This document shows, one piece after another, positions 16,177 to 24,481 of a stretch of 52,769 nt of DNA. The DNA is from Rhodocyclaceae bacterium. GTDB lineage: Bacteria > Pseudomonadota > Gammaproteobacteria > Burkholderiales > Rhodocyclaceae. A program made the translations under genes and the position numbers. The DNA lies in assembly GCA_013388985.1 (NCBI GenBank), contig JACAEF010000037.1, positions 1 to 52,769 of the forward strand, in the 5' to 3' direction. The notes under the pieces are model-generated. The model had not been told where the DNA came from, ran no database searches, and saw only the letters and a list, made by a program, of their open reading frames with translations. The stretch's first letter is position 1. Each line of letters begins with the position of its first letter.

Positions 16177-16892
16177 ATCGTGCCGCCGTTGGGGTTGAAC
16201 AGATAACCTTCGCCCCGCACGGTGCGGATATACACCGGATGGGCAGGGTCGGGCTCGATCTTGCGTCGCAGACGGGTGACGCGGATATCGATGCTGCGGT
16301 CGAATGGGTCGCGGTCATAGCCCTTGAGCAGATCGATCAGCACGTCCCGCGAGAGCACGCGGTGGGGGCGCGCGACGAAGGCGGCGAGCAGGTCGAACTC
16401 GGCCGAGGTCAGATGGATTTCCGCCGCCTCGCGCAACAGGCGCCGTCCGGCGAGGTCGAGGGTGTAGGGCCCGAAACGATGCATGGCCGAGACGCTTCCC
16501 TGCTCGCCGGCTGTGGGCAGCCTGCGCCGCAGCAAGGCGCGCAAGCGGGCCAGCAGCTCGCGCGGACCGAAAGGCTTGGCCAGATAATCGTCGGCGCCCA
16601 CTTCCAGCCCGATCACCCGGTCGATCTCCTCGCCGCGCGCAGAGAGCATCAGGATCGGCACGTTCGACTGCGCGCGCAGGGCGCGGGTGAGCGCCAGACC
16701 GTCTTCTCCGGGCAGCATCAGATCGAGCACGATCGCATCGGCATAACGCTCGGCGAGCGCCGCCCGCATCGCGGCACCGTCGCCGACGGCCTGCACCGAA
16801 AAGCCGTTCGCGGCGAGATAATCGGAGAGCAGCTCGCGCAGGGCAGGATCGTCATCGACGACGAGAATGTGGGGCTGACGGCCATCATCCAT
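16173..16892 (-). CDS. OmpR-family response regulator
   Basis: A 239-residue two-component regulator. The receiver domain has ILVVDDDPAL near residue 9, the phospho-acceptor Asp57 in IVLDLMLPGEDG and the switch lysine in DDYLAKPFGPREL. The C-terminal winged helix shows LTSAEFDLLAAFV, DRSIDIRVTRLRRKIEPDP and IRTVRGEGYLF. ATG 16892 starts the family-typical N-terminus; a longer frame to 17051 runs through the intergenic repeats and is rejected. The cognate kinase gene overlaps its stop. GGAAAC repeats upstream are candidate binding sites. Confidence 0.9.
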   Translation of the reverse strand: MDDGRQPHILVVDDDPALRELLSDYLAANGFSVQAVGDGAAMRAALAERYADAIVLDLMLPGEDGLALTRALRAQSNVPILMLSARGEEIDRVIGLEVGADDYLAKPFGPRELLARLRALLRRRLPTAGEQGSVSAMHRFGPYTLDLAGRRLLREAAEIHLTSAEFDLLAAFVARPHRVLSRDVLIDLLKGYDRDPFDRSIDIRVTRLRRKIEPDPAHPVYIRTVRGEGYLFNPNGGTI

Positions 16893-16914
16893 GCGGAAAG
16901 TGTAACGCTGCACG

Positions 16915-16937
16915 GTTTCCGGCGCCTTGCCGGAAAC
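16915..16937. promoter_or_regulatory. Perfect 9-bp inverted repeat upstream of the response regulator
   Basis: GTTTCCGGC and GCCGGAAAC are separated by 5 bp. It lies 22 bp before the regulator start and could be an operator or leader hairpin. Each arm contains the GGAAAC unit found again at 16952 and 16962. Confidence 0.5.
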
Positions 16938-16967
16938 GCGACGATACCCATGGAAACGGATGGAAAC
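16932..16967. promoter_or_regulatory. Phased GGAAAC direct repeats, candidate OmpR-type sites
   Basis: GGAAAC occurs at 16932, 16952 and 16962, spaced 20 and 10 bp, so all face one side of the helix. It lies between the divergent regulator and the secreted-protein genes. OmpR-family regulators bind phased direct repeats; assignment to the adjacent regulator is inference. Confidence 0.45.
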
Positions 16968-17034
16968 ACACGGATGCATGCCGGACATGGCAAGGTTACG
17001 GAAGATGTCGATGATGCCGCTACCGGAAGCCATC

Positions 17035-17403
17035 ATGAAAACACGATCCACTTCCCTCGCTTGCCTGCTCCTTTTCTTCGCCGTGCCCGGCTGGGGTCAG
17101 ACCCCGCCCGCGCCGGCGAGCGAGGCGCAGCGCCCGCTCAACCTGTCGCTGCCGCGCGATGTGGTTTCACCGCCGGCGGGCTTGCGCCGCGGCGAGACCG
17201 ACGAGACGGCCGAGCGCAATCTGCGCAAAGAAGGCGAAATCGATGCCGCGCGCACGCCGCGTTACGGCACCGGTTTCGAGGCCCGACAGCGCGGCATGGG
17301 CGCGGAAGGCTTCGGCGGCTTCGGCAGCGGCATGGGCGCGCCGATGGGCGGGGGCGCGGGCATGGGAGGAGGCGGACGTGGCGGCATGGGGCGTGGCCGG
17401 TGA
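17035..17403 (+). CDS. Secreted Gly/Met-rich protein A
   Basis: A 122-residue exported protein of no recognised family. A cleavable signal (MKTRSTSLACLLLFFAVPGWG) is followed by a Pro-rich stretch, a charged middle (GETDETAERNLRKEGEIDA) and a C-terminal glycine/methionine tract (GAEGFGGFGSGMGAPMGGG and GMGGGGRGGMGRGR). ATG 17035 has GGAAG 7 bases upstream and directly begins the signal peptide. It is the first of three consecutive genes for small exported low-complexity proteins, divergent from a two-component system. Met/Gly tracts could bind Cu(I) or Ag(I), but this is speculation. Confidence 0.65.
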   Translation: MKTRSTSLACLLLFFAVPGWGQTPPAPASEAQRPLNLSLPRDVVSPPAGLRRGETDETAERNLRKEGEIDAARTPRYGTGFEARQRGMGAEGFGGFGSGMGAPMGGGAGMGGGGRGGMGRGR

Positions 17404-17431
17404 TTTCTTTGACCTTCCTTTGGAGCGCAAT

Positions 17432-17761
17432 ATGAAAACGATGAGCAAGATCACGATTCTTCTGGTTTCCGCCACGCTGGCCGGTTCGGCGTTCGCCCGC
17501 GGTCCCGGCGGCGGCATGGGAGGCGGCATGGGAGGCGGGATGGGGATGTCGTCCGGCACGACGGCCCAATCGCAAAACCAGTATCGCCATCAATACCGTA
17601 ACGCCAACGGCGATGCCGCGGCGCAGGGACAAGGGATGCAAACGCGCACGCAGACCCGCGATCCGGCCAGCAATCCGACGGGCCAGCCGATCCAGCAGCG
17701 CGAGCGCATCCACACGCCGGGTACCGGTCTGACGGCCCCGGTGGCGCCGGCGACCAACTGA
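17432..17761 (+). CDS. Secreted Gly/Met/Gln-rich protein B
   Basis: A 109-residue exported protein. The signal peptide MKTMSKITILLVSATLAGSAFA is followed by GGGMGGGMGGGMGMSSG and a Gln/Asn/Arg/Thr-rich C-terminal half (QYRHQYRNANG, QTRTQTRDP). ATG 17432 has TGGAG 7 bases upstream. The GGGMGGGM pattern resembles the tail of the preceding protein and the QTRTQTR pattern resembles the tail of the next, so this middle member links the trio as diverged relatives. No enzyme motif is present; periplasmic or surface location is expected. Confidence 0.65.
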   Translation: MKTMSKITILLVSATLAGSAFARGPGGGMGGGMGGGMGMSSGTTAQSQNQYRHQYRNANGDAAAQGQGMQTRTQTRDPASNPTGQPIQQRERIHTPGTGLTAPVAPATN

Positions 17762-17792
17762 GTAGTGCCCTATCCTCGAAAGGAGAACTCAC

Positions 17793-18188
17793 ATGAAAAA
17801 CAGCACGCGACTCGCAGTCTTGTTATCGACCGCCGTGATGGCGATCTCGACGGCTTCCTTCGCTGGCGGCGGTGGCGGCGGCGGAGGTGGGGGAGGTGGC
17901 GGTGGAGGCGGAGGTGGTGGCGGCGCAGGAGGGGGTGCCGGTGCGGGCGCAGGCGCCGGCATGGGGATGGGCGCAGGGATGGGGGTGGGAATGGGGCAGC
18001 AAGGCCAGTCCGCCCAGACCCAGACGCAGACCCAGACTCAGACGCAGAGCAAGGCACAGGTTCAGACCCAGACGCGCAGCCAGCAGCAAACACAGGAAGA
18101 GGCGCAGCAGCAGGTGCAGACCCGCTCCCAGACGCAAACCCAGACCCGCTCGCAGGATCAGGTCCAGACCCAGACCCAGACTCGCTGA
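17793..18188 (+). CDS. Secreted poly-Gly / Gln-Thr repeat protein C
   Basis: A 131-residue exported protein of extreme composition: a signal peptide (MKNSTRLAVLLSTAVMAISTASFA), twenty consecutive glycines, an Ala/Gly/Met tract (GMGMGAGMGVGMG) and then about 60 residues of QTQTQ-type repeats with Arg, Ser, Glu and Val interspersed. AAAGGAG is 9 bases before the ATG. The glycine run uses a mix of GGC, GGT, GGA and GGG codons, so it is kept by protein-level selection rather than by slippage. Aggregation into a matrix or fibre, or metal binding through Met, are possibilities only. A terminator follows. Confidence 0.65.
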   Translation: MKNSTRLAVLLSTAVMAISTASFAGGGGGGGGGGGGGGGGGGGGAGGGAGAGAGAGMGMGAGMGVGMGQQGQSAQTQTQTQTQTQSKAQVQTQTRSQQQTQEEAQQQVQTRSQTQTQTRSQDQVQTQTQTR

Positions 18189-18205
18189 AGCGGGCGCTTT
18201 CCACG

Positions 18206-18231
18206 ACGCCGGCGCTTGCCGGCGTTTTTTT
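18206..18231 (+). terminator. Rho-independent terminator after the secreted-protein genes
   Basis: The stem ACGCCGGC / GCCGGCGT (8 bp) with loop GCTT is followed by a run of seven T residues including the last stem base. It lies 18 bp after the stop of protein C. Confidence 0.9.
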
Positions 18232-18269
18232 GCTCGAGCAATCCAACCGCGCACCCTCATCAGCGTTGC

Positions 18270-18286
18270 CTTAAGCCTTCTTTAAG
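18270..18286 (+). promoter_or_regulatory. QseB/PmrA-type box before the RND operon
   Basis: CTTAAG-N5-TTTAAG, matching the (C/T)TTAA(G/T)-N5 direct-repeat consensus of QseB/PmrA regulators. It lies 45 bp before the lipoprotein ATG. The same arrangement occurs at 24466-24493. The candidate regulator is the one encoded at 26037. Confidence 0.65.
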
Positions 18287-18330
18287 GCACGGACAGCAAA
18301 ATCGATCCCTCCATCCAGCGTGATCTCCTT

Positions 18331-18720
18331 ATGCATAAGACATTACAGACCGCACCCGATCCCTGGGTGAGCCAACATTCACGGCAAACCAGTGGGCGGC
18401 GTCCGTGCGTCGTGCCCGGTTTGGCCTCGTTCCTTGCCATCTGGCTCGCCGGCTGCAGCGCGCTGTCCCCTTCCTATGTCCATCGCGATGGCGAACGTCC
18501 GGGCACCGTCACGCAGATCGGCAGCGATCCCGCGATCATCGAACGGCTTGCCGATACCTGCCCGCCGCCGGATGGGAAAGCCACCTATGCGCTGATCCGC
18601 TATACGGGCAACGACCATCTGCGCTGGCGCGCGTTTCCGGTTCCGCCCGGGATCGAGCTTCAGGTGGGCGACCGGGTGCGGCTCGACGTCAATGCCTGCC
18701 GTTTCACGAAGATGGAGTAA
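18331..18720 (+). CDS. Putative lipoprotein leading the RND operon
   Basis: A protein of up to 129 residues with a lipobox LAGC (Cys42) after a hydrophobic stretch (LASFLAIW). The mature part has two cysteines (DTCPPPDG and VNACRF) and no recognised family; VGDRVRLDVNACRF resembles a small beta-barrel end. The start is uncertain: ATG 18331 gives a long n-region, while GTG 18412 would give an ordinary lipoprotein signal. The next gene, an RND adaptor, begins 6 bases after the stop, so it may be an accessory outer-membrane or periplasmic part of that metal efflux system. Confidence 0.62.
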   Translation: MHKTLQTAPDPWVSQHSRQTSGRRPCVVPGLASFLAIWLAGCSALSPSYVHRDGERPGTVTQIGSDPAIIERLADTCPPPDGKATYALIRYTGNDHLRWRAFPVPPGIELQVGDRVRLDVNACRFTKME

Positions 18721-18726
18721 GCAGCG

Positions 18727-19809
18727 ATGCGTCTATGGTTGATGGGTGTGGCTCTGGGGCTGTCCTGGTTTGCGCAGGCCGCCGAGGAGGCGCTCGTGCG
18801 CATGACGGAAGAACAAGCCGCCCGCATGGGCGTCGTCCTCCAGACGGTCGGCGCGACAACGATGGAAGGCCGCCTGCGCCTGCCGGCGCAAGTGATGGTG
18901 CCACCGGCCCAGATCGAGGTGGTGACTGCACCCCTGCCGGCGCTGGTGACCAAGGTGCTGGTCGCCTATGGCGAGACGGTGCGCAAAGGCCAGCCGCTGG
19001 CGCGCCTGCAGGGCGCCGCCTTTCTGGAAGCGCAGCGCGCCTATCAGGAGGCGCGCGCGCAGGCGGCACTGGCGGCGGAAAACCGCCAGCGCGACGAGGC
19101 GCTGTTCGCCGACGGCATCATCAGCCAGGCGCGCCTGTCGGCAAGCCGCGCCAACGAGCGCGAGGCCGCCGCACGTCTGGCGGAAAAACGTCAGGCACTG
19201 CGCCTGGCCGGCCTTGCCGAAAGCGACGAGCCCGGCGCGATCCATGACGCCATGCTGCTGCGCGCGCCGTTCGACGGCGTGGTACTCGAGGCCATGGTCC
19301 AGCCGGGCCAGCGCGTCGATGCACAGACCTCGCTCGTCAAACTGGGCCGGCTGGCGCCGTTGTGGCTGGAGATGCAGGCCAGCGCCGAACAAGCGGCGCA
19401 TCTTTCCCTCGGCGATGCCGTCTCGCTGCCCGGCTGCGCCCAGCCGGCGCGGGTGACGCTCGTCGCCTCGCAGGTGCAGATGGCCAGCCAATCGGTGCTG
19501 ATCCGCGCGGAGATGGATAAGCCGGGCGGCTGCGTCAAGCCCTTCCAGTTCGTCCAGGCCGAGGTGGCGAAGCGCCATCTGGCGGGGGGGACGATGGTGC
19601 CGACGGCGGCCTTGGTGCGTCATCAGGGCAAGAGCTGGATCTTTCTCGCCGTCGAGGGCGGCTTCCGGCCGCTGCCGGTCGAGGTGGAGGACGAATCGCC
19701 CGGCTCGGTCAGAATCAAGGCCGAGCTGCCCGCGAATGCCCGTATCGCGGTGAAGGGCGTGGCGGCGATCAAGGCCGCCTGGCTGGGCCTGGGCGCCAGC
19801 GGGGAATAA
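18727..19809 (+). CDS. RND efflux periplasmic adaptor (CusB/CzcB-like)
   Basis: A 360-residue membrane-fusion protein linking an inner-membrane RND pump to an outer-membrane channel. Order: a signal peptide (MRLWLMGVALGLSWFAQAA), a barrel-sandwich lipoyl half (VTKVLVAYGETVRKGQPLARL), an alpha-hairpin (residues about 95-165), the second lipoyl half (LRAPFDGVVLEAMVQPGQRVD), a beta-barrel and a membrane-proximal domain (VPTAALVRHQGKSWIFLAVEGGF). It lacks the long N-terminal Met/His metal-binding tail of classic CusB. It is upstream of the pump gene, 6 bp apart. Confidence 0.88.
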   Translation: MRLWLMGVALGLSWFAQAAEEALVRMTEEQAARMGVVLQTVGATTMEGRLRLPAQVMVPPAQIEVVTAPLPALVTKVLVAYGETVRKGQPLARLQGAAFLEAQRAYQEARAQAALAAENRQRDEALFADGIISQARLSASRANEREAAARLAEKRQALRLAGLAESDEPGAIHDAMLLRAPFDGVVLEAMVQPGQRVDAQTSLVKLGRLAPLWLEMQASAEQAAHLSLGDAVSLPGCAQPARVTLVASQVQMASQSVLIRAEMDKPGGCVKPFQFVQAEVAKRHLAGGTMVPTAALVRHQGKSWIFLAVEGGFRPLPVEVEDESPGSVRIKAELPANARIAVKGVAAIKAAWLGLGASGE

Positions 19810-19815
19810 GCTGCC

Positions 19816-22800
19816 ATGTTCCAGAAGCTGGTCGAGTTCGCGCTGACCCAGCGCCTGTTGGTGATCATCGGCGCGCTACTGTTGATCGGCGCGGGCGTCT
19901 ATGCCTTTCGCACGCTGCCGATCGACGCCTTCCCCGATGTCTCGAGCACCCAGGTCAAGATCATCGTCAAGGCGCCGGGCATGACGCCCGAGGAAGTCGA
20001 GGCGCGCATCGTCATGCCGATCGAGCTCGAGCTGCTCGGCATCCCGAACCAGCGCGCGATGCGCGCCGTGGCGAAATACGCGATCGCCGACATCACGCTC
20101 GACTTCGTCGATGGCACCGACATCTACTGGGCACGACAGCAAGTCTCCGAGCGGCTTGCCGGTGTCATGAAGGATTTTCCCGCCGAGGTCTCCGGGGGGC
20201 TGGCGCCGATCACCACGCCTTTGGGCGAGATGCTGATGTTCACCATCGAGGGCGATCTGCCGCTTGCCGAGAAGCGCGCGCTGCTTGACTGGGTGATCCG
20301 GCCGCAACTGCGCACGCTTCCGGGCGTGGCGGATGTCAATGCGCTGGGCGGCTATGTGCGCACTTTCGAGGTGGTGCCCAACCTGCTCGCGCTCAAAGCG
20401 CGCGGGCTGACGCTCGCCGACCTGCGCCGTGCGCTGGAAGCGAACAACCGCAACGATGGCGCCGGCCGGCTCAGCGAAGGGGAGGAGTCTTGGCTCGTGC
20501 GCGTCGAAGGCAGCGTCAAGACGCTCGACGATCTGCGCGCGATCATCGTGCCGGATGCGCATGGCAACCATGCGCCGCACATCACGCGCGTCGGCGACGT
20601 CGCCGAGGTGCGCATCGGCAGCCTGACGCGCTATGGCTTCGTCACCCATGGCGGCAAGGAAGAGGCCGTCGAAGGGCTAGTGCTGGGCTTGCGCGGAGCG
20701 AATGCGCGCGTCGTGGTGGAAAGCGTGCGGGCGAAGCTCGCCGAGATCCAGCCGATGCTGCCGCCCGGGGTGACGACCAAGATCTTCTACGACCGCGGCG
20801 CGCTCGTCGACCGCGCCATCGGCACGGTCTCGAAGGCGCTCACCGAGGCGATCGTGCTGGTGCTGGTATTGCTCCTCGCCTTCCTCGGCAATCTGCGCGC
20901 GGCGGTGGCGGTGGCCTGTGTGCTGCCGCTCGCGGCCTTGATCACCTTCATCCTCATGCATGCTTTCGGCATGTCGGCGAACCTGATGAGCCTCGGGGGT
21001 CTGGCGATCGCCATCGGCATGCTCGTCGATGCGGCCGTGGTGGTGGTCGAGAACATCGAGGCGCGGCTCGCCAATGCCTCAGACGCGCGGCTGCCTTTCC
21101 TGCATCGCCTCTACCGCGCCGTGCGCGAGGTGACCGTGCCGGTGGTCTCGGGCATCCTGATCATCGTCATCGTCTTTTTGCCGTTGCTCACCTTGCAGGG
21201 CCTGGAGGGCAAGCTGTTCATTCCGGTGGCATTGACGATCGTCTTCGCCCTGTCGGGGTCTTTGCTGCTTTCCTTGACGGTGATCCCGGTGCTCGCCTCC
21301 TTCCTGCTCAAGCCGACCGCCGCTCACCATGAACCCTGGCTGCCGCGGCAGGCGCTGCGGGTCTACACGCCGATCCTCGCCTGGAGTCTCGCCAACGCGA
21401 AGAAAGTCATCACCGGCGCGGTGATCCTGCTCATCGCCGCGATCCTTGCCTTCTTCCAGCTCGGCAAGACCTTCATGCCGACGATGGACGAGGGCGACAT
21501 CCTGCTGCAGCTCGCCAAGCTGCCTTCGATCGGGCTGGAGCAGAGCCGCGACACCGATCTCGCGGTGCAAAAGGCGCTGCTCGAGCGCGTGCCGGAAATC
21601 CAGGACATCGTCGCCCGCACCGGCTCCGACGAGCTGGGCCTCGATCCGATGGGGCTCAATGAAACCGATAGCTTCCTGGTGCTCGCCCCGCGCGAGAAAT
21701 GGCGCCAGCCGGACAAGGAATGGCTCACCGACGAGATTCGCAAGGTGATGGCCGAATTCGCCGGCATGGACATCGCGTTCACCCAGCCGATCGAGATGCG
21801 CGTTTCCGAGATGCTCACTGGCACGCGCGGCGATCTGGCGATCAAGATCTTCGGCAACGATCTCGCCACCCTCAACGATCTCGCCGAGAGAATCGCCAGC
21901 GTGCTGAAAACGATTCCCGGCGCGCAGGATGTGCTCACGGTGAAGAACGAGGGCGTGCAGTATTACACGGTCGAGGTCGACCGCCTGATGGCCGGCCGTT
22001 TCGGCCTCACCGTCGAGGACGTCGCCAGCGCCTTGCGCGCCCAGCTCGAAGGCCAGCCGCTCGGCCTCGTGCTCGAGAATGGGCGGCGCACGCCGCTTCT
22101 CTTGCGCGGCGCCGAGGACGTGCGCCTGTCGCCGGCGCTGTTTGCCGGCCTGCAGATCGCGCTGCCCAGCGGCGAGAGCGTGGCGCTCGCGCAACTGGCG
22201 CGGCTCAAACGCGTTGCCGGGCCGGTCAAGGTCGATCACGAAAATGCCGCGCGGCTCGCCGTCGTGCAGGCCAGCGTTGCGGGCCGCGATCTGGTCGGCT
22301 TCGTCGACGCGGCGAAAACGAAGGTCGCCGCCGAAGTGCCGCTGCCGCCGGGCTATCGGCTTGCCTGGGGCGGCCAGTTCGAGAACCAGCAGCGCGCCGC
22401 CAAGCGGCTCATGCTGGTGGTGCCGGTGGCACTCGCCTTGATCTTCCACATCCTGTTTACCACCTTCGGCTCGGTGCGGCAGGCGGCGATGGTGTTCGTC
22501 AACATCCCCTTCGCTCTGATCGGCGGGGTGTTCGCCCTGCTCATCTCCGGCGAATATCTTTCCGTCCCGGCGTCGGTCGGCTTCATCGCGCTGCTCGGCA
22601 TCGCGGTGCTCAACGGCCTCGTCTTGATCACCCACTTCAATCAGCTCAGCGCCCAGGGGATGCCGCTCGAACGGGTCGTCGTCGAAGGCGCCCGGCGCCG
22701 CTTGCGTCCGGTGCTGATGACCGCCTCGATCGCCGCCTTCGGCCTCGTGCCGCTGCTCTTCGCCAGCGGTCCGGGCTCCGAGATCCAGCGGCCGCTGGCC

Positions 22801-22890
22801 ATCGTCGTCATCGGCGGTCTCGTCACCTCGACGCTGCTCACCCTCGTCGTGCTGCCGATCTTCTATCAACGCTGGGGGAAAGCCTCATGA
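19816..22890 (+). CDS. cusA: Heavy-metal RND efflux pump (CusA/CzcA family)
   Basis: A 1024-residue inner-membrane proton/metal antiporter with twelve predicted helices and two large periplasmic loops. Early motifs include LPIDAFPDVSSTQVKI and GTDIYWARQQVSERL. TM4 reads GGLAIAIGMLVDAAVVVVEN: it keeps the second Asp and the Glu of the proton relay but has AIAIG where zinc-type CzcA has an extra Asp, matching the CusA (Cu/Ag) pattern; the substrate call is therefore Cu(I)/Ag(I) with moderate certainty. Met residues in the periplasmic cleft were not mapped. The next gene (DUF3240) overlaps its stop by ATGA. Confidence 0.88.
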   Translation: MFQKLVEFALTQRLLVIIGALLLIGAGVYAFRTLPIDAFPDVSSTQVKIIVKAPGMTPEEVEARIVMPIELELLGIPNQRAMRAVAKYAIADITLDFVDGTDIYWARQQVSERLAGVMKDFPAEVSGGLAPITTPLGEMLMFTIEGDLPLAEKRALLDWVIRPQLRTLPGVADVNALGGYVRTFEVVPNLLALKARGLTLADLRRALEANNRNDGAGRLSEGEESWLVRVEGSVKTLDDLRAIIVPDAHGNHAPHITRVGDVAEVRIGSLTRYGFVTHGGKEEAVEGLVLGLRGANARVVVESVRAKLAEIQPMLPPGVTTKIFYDRGALVDRAIGTVSKALTEAIVLVLVLLLAFLGNLRAAVAVACVLPLAALITFILMHAFGMSANLMSLGGLAIAIGMLVDAAVVVVENIEARLANASDARLPFLHRLYRAVREVTVPVVSGILIIVIVFLPLLTLQGLEGKLFIPVALTIVFALSGSLLLSLTVIPVLASFLLKPTAAHHEPWLPRQALRVYTPILAWSLANAKKVITGAVILLIAAILAFFQLGKTFMPTMDEGDILLQLAKLPSIGLEQSRDTDLAVQKALLERVPEIQDIVARTGSDELGLDPMGLNETDSFLVLAPREKWRQPDKEWLTDEIRKVMAEFAGMDIAFTQPIEMRVSEMLTGTRGDLAIKIFGNDLATLNDLAERIASVLKTIPGAQDVLTVKNEGVQYYTVEVDRLMAGRFGLTVEDVASALRAQLEGQPLGLVLENGRRTPLLLRGAEDVRLSPALFAGLQIALPSGESVALAQLARLKRVAGPVKVDHENAARLAVVQASVAGRDLVGFVDAAKTKVAAEVPLPPGYRLAWGGQFENQQRAAKRLMLVVPVALALIFHILFTTFGSVRQAAMVFVNIPFALIGGVFALLISGEYLSVPASVGFIALLGIAVLNGLVLITHFNQLSAQGMPLERVVVEGARRRLRPVLMTASIAAFGLVPLLFASGPGSEIQRPLAIVVIGGLVTSTLLTLVVLPIFYQRWGKAS

Positions 22891-23201
22891 GCAAGCCGTT
22901 CGACGTCTGCCTGAACCTGATCCTGCCCAATGCCCTGAAAGACAAGGTGCTCGACGAGCTGCTCAAGCATCCGGAATGGGTCGGTCCCTTCACCACGCAT
23001 CGCGTCGAGGGGCATGGCGATCCCGACCGCATCGAAAGCCCGGTCGAAAAGGTGCGCGGCCGCGCCGAGCGCGTGCGCATCGAAATCCTGATGGATGCGA
23101 CTCATGTCGATGCGTTGCTGGCCGCACTGCGCGCCGGGCTGGCGAGCGAGGAGAGCGTCTGGTGGCTAACGCCGATCCTGCGCGCGGGGAGCCTCGCATG
23201 A
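22887..23201 (+). CDS. DUF3240 family protein
   Basis: A 104-residue soluble protein of DUF3240, a small PII-like ferredoxin-fold family found with CusA/CzcA-type pumps. Seen: the N-terminal strand DVCLNLILPNALKDKVLDELLKHPEWVGPFTTHRVEGHG, then VRGRAERVRIEILMDATHVDALLAALRAGL and the C-terminal VWWLTPIL strand. The ATG overlaps the pump stop and its own stop overlaps the TolC-type start, so it is translated within the efflux operon. It may sense metal or nucleotide in the cytoplasm and modulate the pump; that is inference from fold and position. Confidence 0.8.
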   Translation: MSKPFDVCLNLILPNALKDKVLDELLKHPEWVGPFTTHRVEGHGDPDRIESPVEKVRGRAERVRIEILMDATHVDALLAALRAGLASEESVWWLTPILRAGSLA

Positions 23202-24481
23202 GAAAACTGCTCGCTGCTGCATTGCTGGTGTTTTCCTGCCTCGCGCATGGCGCCGAGGCGACCGATCTGCCTCCCCGGGAGCAGGTGCTCTCCGCCGTGC
23301 GCGCGCATCCAGAGGTGCAAGCGGCGCTGGCCGGCGTGCGCGCCGCCGAGGCGCAACGCGATGGTCTTGCCGCCGGGCCGCACGAATTTTCGCTGCGCGC
23401 CATGGCGCAAAGCCGCCGGGATCGCAGCCTCGATCAGCGTTACCGCGAGCACGAATTCGGCATCGAGCGCAGCCTGCGCCTGCCGGGCAAGGCGCTGCTC
23501 GATGCCGAGCTCGGCGCAGCCGGCCTCGAAGTCGCCCAGCATGCGCTCGGCGAGGCGCTGCATGCCGTAAGCCGCGAGCTGCTCACGCGCTGGTTCGCCT
23601 GGCAGCGCGAAGCGGCCGCCGTCGCCGACTGGCAGGCGCAGGTGGCCCTGCTCACTGATCTCGACGCCGCGGTGCGCAAGAAAGTCGGCGCTGGCGAGAC
23701 GGCACGCCTCGAAGCGATGCTCATCAACGCCCAGCTCAAACAGGCCGAAGCCCAGCTCGCTCAGGCGCGGATGCGGCGCGAACGCGCGGCGCGCGAATGG
23801 CGCCAGCATTTCCCGGGCATCACGCTGCCGGATGCGCCGCAGCTCGCTGCGCCGCAGCCGATCGAGGCCATGCCGGAAGCCCTGGCGCGCTGGCGCGAGC
23901 GCATCCTCGCCGAAAACCACGAACTCGCCGTCGCGCGCAGTGGAGCGCGCCGCAGCCGGCTTGCCGCCGCGCGCGCCGAGGCCGAGCGCCGGCCCGATCC
24001 GACCGTGGGCCTGACGCTCGGCAGCGAGCGCGACGGTCAGGAACGCCTGATCGGCCTGCATCTCTCCCTGCCGCTGCCGGGCGAGGCGCGCGCGGCGAGC
24101 GCGCGTGCCGCGAGCGCCGAAGCCGATGCCGCGGCGGCGCGCGAAAGCCTCGTCCTGGCGCGCGTCGAAGCCGAAGCGCGACAGGCCATCGCCGCTGCGG
24201 TGGAGGCCTATGCGCAATGGCGCCGCTTCGAGGACGTCGCCCGCCAGATGGAGGAAAACGCCCGTCTCGTCGACAAGGCCTGGCGGCTCGGCGAAGGCCA
24301 GTATGCCGACCTGCAGGCCGCGCGCCGCCAGGCCATCGAAGCGCGGCTCGCTGCGACCCAGGCCCTGCTCGAAGCCAACGAGGCGCGCTACCGGCTGCTG
24401 CTCGACGCGCACGAGCTGTGGGAATTCGAGCTCGATGGCGCGGCAGCTGAAGCAGATAAGGGAGGCTTAAGCCCGCGCTAA
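23198..24481 (+). CDS. TolC-family outer-membrane efflux channel (CusC/CzcC-like)
   Basis: A 427-residue outer-membrane factor completing the RND tripartite system. A signal peptide (MRKLLAAALLVFSCLAHGAEA) is followed by two repeats of the coiled-coil OEP domain (about residues 40-225 and 230-415) rich in Ala, Glu, Arg and Gln. There is no lipobox Cys as in CusC. The 25-bp repeat (23681-23705) codes KVGAGETARL from residue 162, at a helix-turn where other family members also have a G-rich turn. The stop codon lies inside the QseB/PmrA-type box of the next operon. Confidence 0.85.
   Translation: MRKLLAAALLVFSCLAHGAEATDLPPREQVLSAVRAHPEVQAALAGVRAAEAQRDGLAAGPHEFSLRAMAQSRRDRSLDQRYREHEFGIERSLRLPGKALLDAELGAAGLEVAQHALGEALHAVSRELLTRWFAWQREAAAVADWQAQVALLTDLDAAVRKKVGAGETARLEAMLINAQLKQAEAQLAQARMRRERAAREWRQHFPGITLPDAPQLAAPQPIEAMPEALARWRERILAENHELAVARSGARRSRLAAARAEAERRPDPTVGLTLGSERDGQERLIGLHLSLPLPGEARAASARAASAEADAAAARESLVLARVEAEARQAIAAAVEAYAQWRRFEDVARQMEENARLVDKAWRLGEGQYADLQAARRQAIEARLAATQALLEANEARYRLLLDAHELWEFELDGAAAEADKGGLSPR
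23681..23705 (+). repeat. 25-bp dispersed repeat, copy 4 (inside tolC-like gene)
   Basis: Matches the consensus with N3 = GAG; read in the K-V-G-A-G-E-T-A frame. The encoded peptide is also compatible with the protein family, so shared ancestry with the other copies is slightly less sure. Confidence 0.7.

Noticed and set aside
17868-17930. Gly tract as a phase-variable slippage repeat
   Set aside because: The GGN codons are mixed with no long perfect unit, so slippage is not favoured.
18003-18185. Short CAGACCCAGACG-type repeats as a CRISPR array
   Set aside because: They are coding Gln-Thr repeats in frame with a signal-peptide protein, without spacer structure.
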